Source: CAYRHS01 sp964424125 (GTDB taxonomy: Bacteria > Actinomycetota > Acidimicrobiia > IMCC26256 > JAOSJL01). From it: a stretch of DNA of 12,469 bases. A model generated the notes under the pieces. That model was given only the letters and a program-made list of their open reading frames with translations. It did not search any database and had not been told where the DNA came from. Location: contig CAYRHS010000091.1 of the NCBI GenBank assembly GCA_964424125.1, positions 1 to 12,469 on the forward strand. Direction: 5' to 3'. This document shows positions 7,522 to 12,469 of the stretch, one piece after another; positions within the stretch are counted from its first letter, which is position 1; every line of letters begins with the position of its first letter. A program made the position numbers and the translations under genes.

Positions 7522-8697
7522 GTGGGTTGGAATCGTGTGGCGGTCGTCGGCGCCGGGCTCATCGAGTTCGGCGAGCTGTTCGAGCAGAGCTACGAGCAGA
7601 TGGCCGCGGGCGCCTTCCGGGCCGCAGCCGGCAACGTCGACCGGGGCTTCGACCCGACGCAGATCGATGCGGCCTTCGTCGCCACCCAGCGCGGCACGCT
7701 GTGGGGGCAGGAGGGCATCGGCGGGAACACCGTGCCCTCGGCCATCGGGCTGTCGGGGATCCCCTGCACACGCATCGAGAACGCGTGCCCCTCGGGGAGC
7801 GACGCGTTCCGGATCGGGGCGATGGCCGTCGCGAGCGGCGTTCACGACGTGGTTCTCGTGATCGGTGTGGAGAAGATGCGCGACAAGTCGACGGAGGAGG
7901 GATTGCTGTCACGTGCGGCCGCCGGCCACCCGATCTACACGCGCGGCGAGACGGCTCCGGTCCTCTTCGCGCCGTTCGCCACCCGCCACATGCACGACTT
8001 CGGCACGACTCCCGAGATGCTGGCGTCGGTCGCGGTGAAGAACCATCACAACGGAACCCTCGACCCCTACGCCCACTTCCGCAACGAGGTGACGCCCGAC
8101 CAGGTCCTCGGGTCCCCGATGGTCTGCGAGCCCCTCCGGCTCCTCGACTGCTGCCCCCAGACCGACGGGGCCGCGGCCACGATCCTGGTCGCGGCGGACC
8201 GGGCCGACGAGTTCACCGACCAGCCGGTGTGGGTGGCGGGATTCGGCGTGGCCACCGACCACCCCTACCTGCACGAGAAGTCGACCTTCGTCGGTCTGGA
8301 GGCCACCACCCAGGCCGCCAAGCGCGCGTACGCGATGGCCGAGCTCGAGTCGGATGACATCGACATGGCCGAGGTGCACGACTGCTTCACCATCACCGAG
8401 CTGCTCGACATCGAGGACCTCGGTTTCGTCGAGAAGGGCAAGGGCGGCCCCGCGACGCTCGAGGGCGAGACGAAGCTCGGGGGGCGTCTGCCGGTCAACA
8501 CCTCCGGCGGCTTGCTCGCGAAGGGCCATCCGATCGGGGCCACGGGAGTCGCACAACTCACGGAATGCTGGTGGCAGCTCCGCGGTGAGGCCGGCGAGCG
8601 CCAGGTCGAGATCCGCCGCGGGAACGCACTCCAGCACAACGTCGGGGGCCGGGGCTCGGGCGTGTCGGTCGTGAACATCCTGACGACGAACGCATGA
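7522..8697 (+). CDS. SCP2-type thiolase (acetyl-CoA acetyltransferase-like)
   Basis: 391 residues, the usual length for lipid-transfer/SCP2-type thiolases. The nucleophile is Cys 89 in IENACPSGSDAF. The HDCF motif (286-289) and GHPIGATG (335-342, His 336) supply the general acid/base residues. In the terminal loop the motif is NVGGRGSG (373-380), without the second cysteine of degradative CxGxG thiolases, as is usual in the SCP2 group. It should form or cleave a carbon-carbon bond next to a CoA thioester; direction and substrate are not readable. The steroid-cleaving Ltp2 aldolases also work with DUF35 partners but lack the thiolase cysteine, so the retained Cys argues for true thiolase chemistry. 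Start is GTG at 7522, preceded by GAAGGGA. It lies 18 bases after the HMGS-like/DUF35 gene and overlaps the next gene by four bases, so it is co-translated with it. Confidence 0.92.
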   Translation: MGWNRVAVVGAGLIEFGELFEQSYEQMAAGAFRAAAGNVDRGFDPTQIDAAFVATQRGTLWGQEGIGGNTVPSAIGLSGIPCTRIENACPSGSDAFRIGAMAVASGVHDVVLVIGVEKMRDKSTEEGLLSRAAAGHPIYTRGETAPVLFAPFATRHMHDFGTTPEMLASVAVKNHHNGTLDPYAHFRNEVTPDQVLGSPMVCEPLRLLDCCPQTDGAAATILVAADRADEFTDQPVWVAGFGVATDHPYLHEKSTFVGLEATTQAAKRAYAMAELESDDIDMAEVHDCFTITELLDIEDLGFVEKGKGGPATLEGETKLGGRLPVNTSGGLLAKGHPIGATGVAQLTECWWQLRGEAGERQVEIRRGNALQHNVGGRGSGVSVVNILTTNA

Positions 8698-9485
8698 TCC
8701 GCACCGAGACCGAGGGCGGCGTCGCCCGGGTCACGCTCGACCGCCCCGGCGCCAAGAACGCGCTCACCGTGCAGATGCGCGACGAGCTCGTGGCCGCGGT
8801 TCGAGCGGCGCGTTCCGACGACCACGTTCGGGCGCTCCTGCTCACCGGCGTCGGTGACGCGTTCTGCGCGGGGATGGATCTCGGCGCGTCGACGGTCGCC
8901 CGGGCCGGCAACGACGACTTCGATCCTCGCAGCACGGCGGAAGCGCTGAGGGTAGGCGTCCAGACGCTCATCCGGGAGCTCTGGGAGCTCGACAAACCGA
9001 CCGTGGCCGCCGTGAACGGCGTCGCGGTCGGCCCCGGAGCACATCTCGCGTTGGCGTGCGACTTCGTCCTCGTGCACGACGACACACGGTTCCTGTGGTC
9101 CTTCAACCGCTGGGGTCTGGTGGTCGACGCCGGAGGCGCGTACCTGCTCCCCCGCCTCGTCGGGCTCCCCCGCGCCAAGGCGATGGTGATGCTGGGCAAA
9201 GGCGTGACCGGAACCGAGGCGGTCGACGCGGGACTCGCGTACCGCTGCGTCGCTGCGGACGCGCTGGCCCCCGAAGCCGACGCGCTCGCCCGGCGCCTCG
9301 CGTCGGGCCCAACCCGCGCCCTCGGCCTCTCGAAGCGGTTGCTCAACGCGACCTTCGAGACCGACCTCTCGAGCAGCCTCGAGACCGAAGGCGCCTTCCA
9401 GTCCCTCGCGACCGCCTCCGCCGACCTCGTCGAAGGGATGGCGGCGTTCCGCGAGCGGCGCGATCCCGAGTTCCGCGGGCGCTGA
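8694..9485 (+). CDS. enoyl-CoA hydratase/isomerase family protein, PaaG-like
   Basis: 263 residues with the complete crotonase fold. The first oxyanion-hole segment is DAFCAGMDL (55-63) and the second is AVNGVAVGPGAHLALACD (106-123). The two hydratase glutamates are absent: the Glu144 site of rat enoyl-CoA hydratase is His 117, and the Glu164 site is Phe 137. Instead Asp 145 in GLVVDAGGAYLLPRLVG matches the acid of PaaG and other delta3-delta2 isomerase-like members. Isomerisation, ring-oxepin formation or another proton-transfer reaction on an acyl-CoA is thus likelier than plain hydration. The C-terminal helix ending in EGMAAFRERRDPEFRG is intact. The ATG overlaps the thiolase stop as ATGA with no clear ribosome binding site, which points to translational coupling. 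Confidence 0.9.
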   Translation: MIRTETEGGVARVTLDRPGAKNALTVQMRDELVAAVRAARSDDHVRALLLTGVGDAFCAGMDLGASTVARAGNDDFDPRSTAEALRVGVQTLIRELWELDKPTVAAVNGVAVGPGAHLALACDFVLVHDDTRFLWSFNRWGLVVDAGGAYLLPRLVGLPRAKAMVMLGKGVTGTEAVDAGLAYRCVAADALAPEADALARRLASGPTRALGLSKRLLNATFETDLSSSLETEGAFQSLATASADLVEGMAAFRERRDPEFRGR

Positions 9486-9499
9486 CGAGCGTCCAGAGA

Positions 9500-10261
9500 T
9501 TGGCCACCGACGTCGAGCGCCGCGTTCGCCTCGACGTCGGGGACGGCGTGGCCGTCGTGGCCTTCGACAACCCGGAGGCGGGGAACGCGCTCACCTTCCC
9601 GATGCGGGACCGGCTCCGCGAGCTGATCCGGGGCTTCGCCGCGGCCCCCGGCGTCCGCGCCGCCGTCCTCACCGGAGCCGGGGGCCGCTGGTTCTGCACG
9701 GGTGCCGCGCTGGGGGGAGGCGGCCCGGCGCGTGCGACGCGTCCCGCGGACGCGCCCGACGGGACCGTGGGCGAGACACACCGGGTGATGCGTCACGGCT
9801 GGCAGACAGTCATCGAGGCGATGCTCGAGAGCCCGGTGCCGATCGTGGCCGCCGTGAACGGCACGGCTGCGGGTGGCGGCGCGCAGCTCGTGCTGGCCTC
9901 GGACGTCGTGATCGCGGCCGACGACGCGCGCCTGATCGAGGTCTTCGTCCGGCGCGGGCTCGTCCCCGACGCGGGAGCCTCCTACCTGCTCCCCCGCCTC
10001 GTGGGTCTGCTCCACGCCAAGGAGCTTCTCTTCAGCGGAGATGCCATCACGGGCGCGCAGATGGCCCGGATCGGTCTCGCCAACCGCGCGGTCCCGAGGT
10101 CGGAGGTGCTTCCCACAGCCCGGTCCTGGGCCTCGCGGCTCGCCGACCTCCCGACGGACGCGCTCGCGGCAGCGAAGCGCCTCCTCGTCCGATCGCTCGA
10201 CTCGGACCGCGCGGGGTTGTTCAGCCTCGCAGAGCCCCAGGCTCCTCGAGCCAGCGATTGA
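9500..10261 (+). CDS. second enoyl-CoA hydratase/isomerase family protein, C-terminally short
   Basis: A 253-residue paralogue of the preceding protein. It has the oxyanion segments GRWFCTGAAL (62-71) and AVNGTAAGGGAQL (118-130). At the hydratase glutamate sites it has Gln 129 and Phe 149, and it keeps the PaaG-type Asp 157 in GLVPDAGASYLLPRLVG. Start is TTG at 9500, 14 bases after the previous stop; the only in-frame alternative nearby, GTG at 9548, would remove the first strand. The homology stops near FSL (241-243). The usual last helix, present in its neighbour as EGMAAFRERRDPEFRG, is missing and replaced by a short tail, EPQAPRASD. The last 41 bases overlap the convergent HDO-family gene. 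It may be a functional protein that borrows packing from a partner, or a decaying copy. Last gene of the operon. Confidence 0.85.
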   Translation: MATDVERRVRLDVGDGVAVVAFDNPEAGNALTFPMRDRLRELIRGFAAAPGVRAAVLTGAGGRWFCTGAALGGGGPARATRPADAPDGTVGETHRVMRHGWQTVIEAMLESPVPIVAAVNGTAAGGGAQLVLASDVVIAADDARLIEVFVRRGLVPDAGASYLLPRLVGLLHAKELLFSGDAITGAQMARIGLANRAVPRSEVLPTARSWASRLADLPTDALAAAKRLLVRSLDSDRAGLFSLAEPQAPRASD

Positions 10262-11000
10262 GCGCGACGGTGCGGGCGTTACGCAGCGTCAGCACGTGCT
10301 CGACCGCGCGGCGGACGCGACGCTGCTGACCGGCGGTCGTGGCGACCTGGCGCAACAGGAAGTCGGCGGCCTCGCCGTGGTCCTCCTCGGCGTACGCGTG
10401 GACGCGGAAGTTCTCGACCTCGATGCCGTAGTGGTCCCGCATCCCCTCGTACATCATGCGGGCATAGTTCGTGGACGCGGCGAAGCGTTCCCCCGCCCAA
10501 CCGAATGCCGCCAGCCCCTCCCCGTAGGAGCGACGCATGTAGTAGAGCGACGTGAACACCGAGCCGATGGTCTCGGGCATCGCCCGGTACGACAGCAGCT
10601 CGTCATCGGAGATCCCGAGCTGGCGCGCCCAGTCGATCTTCATGTCGACGTGGTTGTCGTCGCCCGCGAAGCCGGTCTCGTCGGCGAGGTTCTGGAGCCA
10701 GTGCTGCCAGTGCTGGCTGGTCTCGAGGTTCAGCGCGTCGGCGTCGGGCGCGTTGGCCACCAGTGAGCCGAACTCACTCGTGTACCACTTGCCGAGGAAG
10801 TAGTACTCCTTGCAGAGGCGCTTGAGCAGCTCCTCGGAGAGCGTCCCGTCGGCGATACGCTCCCAGAGGATGTTCTTGTCGGTCGCGATCTCGCGCTGGG
10901 TCGCCTCGAGGCCCTGCATGAACTCGTCCACGGACAGGCCGGGTGTGCCCTCGGTGTTCTCGCCGCGGACGTGCGTGAACTCGCGCCGTTCCTCCGCCAT
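10221..11000 (-). CDS. haem-oxygenase-like diiron oxidase (HDO) family protein, TenA/PqqC fold
   Basis: 259 residues, helical throughout, of the TenA/PqqC/CADD type often named iron-containing redox enzyme. A complete candidate ligand set is visible: E93-x6-H100 in LETSQHWQH, E171 in GWAGERF (E161 is a weaker alternative), and H201-x3-E205-x2-H208 in VHAYAEEDHG. This matches the ligand spacing of CADD (E, H, E, H, D, H), with Glu in place of the fifth ligand Asp. It should bind two irons and activate oxygen; family members carry out decarboxylation, N-oxygenation, C-C cleavage and para-aminobenzoate formation, so the substrate is open. GGGAGG (complement of 11005-11010) sits four bases before the ATG and fixes the start. 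It is transcribed divergently from the hydantoinase B-like gene and overlaps the last crotonase gene tail to tail. Confidence is high for the fold, good for metal binding and low for the reaction. Confidence 0.85.
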   Translation of the reverse strand: MAEERREFTHVRGENTEGTPGLSVDEFMQGLEATQREIATDKNILWERIADGTLSEELLKRLCKEYYFLGKWYTSEFGSLVANAPDADALNLETSQHWQHWLQNLADETGFAGDDNHVDMKIDWARQLGISDDELLSYRAMPETIGSVFTSLYYMRRSYGEGLAAFGWAGERFAASTNYARMMYEGMRDHYGIEVENFRVHAYAEEDHGEAADFLLRQVATTAGQQRRVRRAVEHVLTLRNARTVALNRWLEEPGALRG

Positions 11001-11056
11001 CGATCCTCCCGCTCTCCTGCCCTACGGTTACCGCTCGCGCGGAACGATCCGCAGTG

Positions 11057-11081
11057 TATTCTGCAGATGACACGCGTGTCA
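11057..11081 (+). promoter_or_regulatory. -10-like element followed by a perfect 14-base palindrome (operator candidate)
   Basis: TATTCT (11057-11062) is a reasonable -10 for the rightward gene. Six bases later comes TGACACGCGTGTCA (11068-11081), a perfect 14-base palindrome placed where transcription would begin. Size, symmetry and position fit an operator for a TetR- or GntR-type homodimeric repressor. No regulator gene is in the window, so which protein binds is unknown. No convincing -35 is visible. Confidence 0.55.
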
Positions 11082-11086
11082 GGTTT

Positions 11087-11119
11087 CCCGGGTGCCGACG
11101 GCGTCGGGTGCGCACCGGG
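11087..11119 (+). promoter_or_regulatory. GC-rich hairpin in the leader of the hydantoinase B-like gene
   Basis: CCCGGGTGC (11087-11095) can pair with GCACCGGG (11112-11119), with one bulged G. Within the loop CGAC-GGC-GTCG (11096-11106) forms a smaller hairpin. An alternative is the 10-base palindrome GGTGCGCACC (11107-11116). The structure ends just before the ribosome binding site (GGAAGGGG, 11125-11132). It could be regulatory or a chance result of high GC. Confidence 0.3.
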
Positions 11120-11139
11120 AGCCGGGAAGGGGTGAGGCG

Positions 11140-12469
11140 ATGAACGTGGATCTCGTGGAGCTCGCTGGCCATCGGGGCCGTCTCGCCGACGACGCCACCG
11201 TCGACCCCGTGACGGCCGAGGTGGTGCGCAACGCGATGGAGACCATCTGCTTCGAGATGGCGACCTACGTCTCCCGCACCGCCACCACGCCGATCCTCAA
11301 CCAGTCGAACGAGCGCAACGCCACGATCATCGACGGCAAGGGGCGCCTCGCGGCGCTGTCGGTGGGGATCCCCCAGTTCATGCTCACCTCGACGCTGCCG
11401 GTGCGATTCGCCTTCGACTTCTTCGGGGCGGACGAGTTCCACGAGGGCGACGTCTTCGTCGCCAACGACCCCTACCACGGCGGTGGGCACCTCCCCGACT
11501 ACAACGTCTTCGCGCCCGTCTTCGCCGACGACCACACCGGACGCCGGCGCATGATCCTCATCGCGAGCATCCAGTGCCACCACGGCGACACCGGCGGCGG
11601 TGTGCCGGGCGGGTACAACGTCACGGCCGGCGACATCTGGGGCGAGGGCGTGCGTTGGCCCGCGCTCAAGGTCGTCGACCGGGGCGAGGAACGCCGCGAC
11701 GTCCTCTACGCGATGCAGGCGAACAACCGGATCCCCGACTACATCGGCGACCTCCGGGCTCAGATCGGCGCCGCGCAGGCCGCCGTGCGCCGCCTCGAGG
11801 AGGTGATCGACCTCTACGGGGTGATGGCCGTAGAGCGCAGCGTCGACTTCATGGTCGACTACGCGGCCCGGCGCTTCCGCGAGGAGGTCACCGCCTGGCC
11901 CGACGGCGTCTACGAGGGCGACGCCTACGTGGACCACGACCCGCTCGGGCACCCCGACATCCATCTCCACGTGACGATCACCGTCGACGGGGACCGGCTC
12001 CGCGTGGACTTCACCGGCAGCGACATGCGCCAGGAGATCCAGGCGTGGTCGACGTTCGGCAACACCCGGGGCTACACGGTCGCCCAGATCGCGGCGATGA
12101 TGGATCCCGAGATCCCGAAGAACGAGGGGTTCTTCGACCAGATCGAGCTGGTCGTGCCGAAGGGCTGCGTGCTCAACCCCCACGTGGACAAGCCGGTCAG
12201 CGCGGGGACGCACCACCCCGGGGCCGACGTCGGTGAGGTCATCGCGGTCGCGATGCAGGACGTGCTGCCCGACAAGGCCGTGCCGCAGACGTACAAGACG
12301 GGGATCCCGACGATCATCGTCGGCGAGGACCCGCGCACCGGCCAGCGCTTCACCGATCACTCGGCCGAGGTGTACGCCGGCTGGTGCAACGCGGCCCGGG
12401 GTATGGACGCGTGGGGCGCCCAGAACGCGTCGTTCGGGAACCTCTGGAAGGCCACCGCCGAGATCAACG
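11140..12469 (+). CDS. hydantoinase B/oxoprolinase (HyuB) family protein, 5' part (3' end outside window)
   Basis: The frame stays open from ATG 11140 to the window end: 443 residues plus one base. The core signature NDPYHGGGHLPD (109-120) is the hallmark of the hydantoinase B/oxoprolinase/acetone carboxylase alpha family. Further family blocks follow: CHHGDTGG (146-153), DFTGSD (290-295), and NEGFFDQIELVVPKGCVLNP (328-347). Family members are usually 500-770 residues, so well over half is present. These proteins work with a HyuA-type ATPase subunit to open cyclic amides or carboxylate ketones; no HyuA lies upstream, so it would have to be downstream of the window or elsewhere. The start is supported by GGAAGGGG (11125-11132) and GGTGAGG close to the ATG. 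Gene regulation probably runs through the palindrome at 11068-11081. Substrate unknown. Confidence 0.92.
   Translation, partial: MNVDLVELAGHRGRLADDATVDPVTAEVVRNAMETICFEMATYVSRTATTPILNQSNERNATIIDGKGRLAALSVGIPQFMLTSTLPVRFAFDFFGADEFHEGDVFVANDPYHGGGHLPDYNVFAPVFADDHTGRRRMILIASIQCHHGDTGGGVPGGYNVTAGDIWGEGVRWPALKVVDRGEERRDVLYAMQANNRIPDYIGDLRAQIGAAQAAVRRLEEVIDLYGVMAVERSVDFMVDYAARRFREEVTAWPDGVYEGDAYVDHDPLGHPDIHLHVTITVDGDRLRVDFTGSDMRQEIQAWSTFGNTRGYTVAQIAAMMDPEIPKNEGFFDQIELVVPKGCVLNPHVDKPVSAGTHHPGADVGEVIAVAMQDVLPDKAVPQTYKTGIPTIIVGEDPRTGQRFTDHSAEVYAGWCNAARGMDAWGAQNASFGNLWKATAEIN

Noticed and set aside
5980..7845. 621-codon minus-strand open frame
   Set aside because: Antisense to the HMGS-like/DUF35 and thiolase genes, whose motifs are clear; composition is low-complexity Arg/Gly/Asp.
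7522..8697. Steroid side-chain aldolase (Ltp2-like)
   Set aside because: DUF35 partnership fits, but the thiolase nucleophile Cys 89 and GHPIGATG histidine are retained, and no steroid-degradation genes are in view.
8558..10015. 485-codon minus-strand open frame
   Set aside because: Complement of the two crotonase genes, with no recognisable motif.
6103..10261. Polyketide beta-branching cassette (HMG synthase plus two crotonases)
   Set aside because: The gene content is superficially similar, but there is no acyl carrier protein or ketosynthase-decarboxylase, the synthase-like domain lacks its cysteine, and a thiolase and DUF35 domain are present instead.
10774..12360. 528-codon minus-strand open frame
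   Set aside because: Complement of the hydantoinase B-like gene; its end even repeats, in another frame, the HDO coding region.
1..12469. Defence system, mobile element, CRISPR array or prophage
   Set aside because: No transposase, integrase, nuclease, direct-repeat array or phage structural gene was found; codon style is uniform across the window.

Overview
The window is about 70% GC, densely packed, and uses GTG and TTG starts. It encodes Gram-positive-style lipoproteins ending in AAAC, acyl-CoA enzymes of SCP2-thiolase/DUF35 type, and an oxoprolinase-family protein. Together this suggests a high-GC actinobacterium, perhaps of the Acidimicrobiia. That placement is inference from gene style, not from a marker gene. 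I saw no rRNA, tRNA, CRISPR array, insertion sequence or phage gene.

Left block, bases 1-3745, plus strand: the 3' part of an alpha/beta hydrolase, then two lipoproteins built on beta-propellers. The first is a PQQ-repeat type with an extra C-terminal domain of unknown function. The second, 12 bases later, is NHL/SMP-30-like. They look like a cell-surface group. Converging on them is a 751-residue membrane protein with PAS, GGDEF and EAL domains (3768-6023, minus). It has intact motifs for both making and breaking cyclic di-GMP.

Central block, 6103-10261, plus strand: a tight four-gene operon. It holds (1) a fusion of an HMG-CoA-synthase-like domain to a DUF35 zinc-ribbon/OB domain, (2) an SCP2-type thiolase with its catalytic residues present, and (3, 4) two crotonase-fold proteins of the PaaG/isomerase kind. 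The synthase-like domain has no cysteine where the nucleophile should be, so it is probably a structural or substrate-channelling partner of the thiolase. The second crotonase is short at its C-terminus and runs 41 bases into the convergent gene. The operon probably handles a carboxylic acid as its CoA thioester, forming or cleaving carbon-carbon bonds; the substrate cannot be read from the sequence. Its promoter region contains a self-complementary CTATAG that could serve as a -10 element for this operon and for the divergent GGDEF-EAL gene.

Right block, 10221-12469: a haem-oxygenase-like diiron oxidase (HDO) family protein on the minus strand, with a full candidate set of six metal ligands. 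Divergent from it is the start of a hydantoinase B/oxoprolinase-family gene that runs off the window. Their 139-base intergenic region carries a perfect 14-base palindrome just after a -10-like sequence, which is a good candidate operator, followed by a GC-rich leader hairpin.
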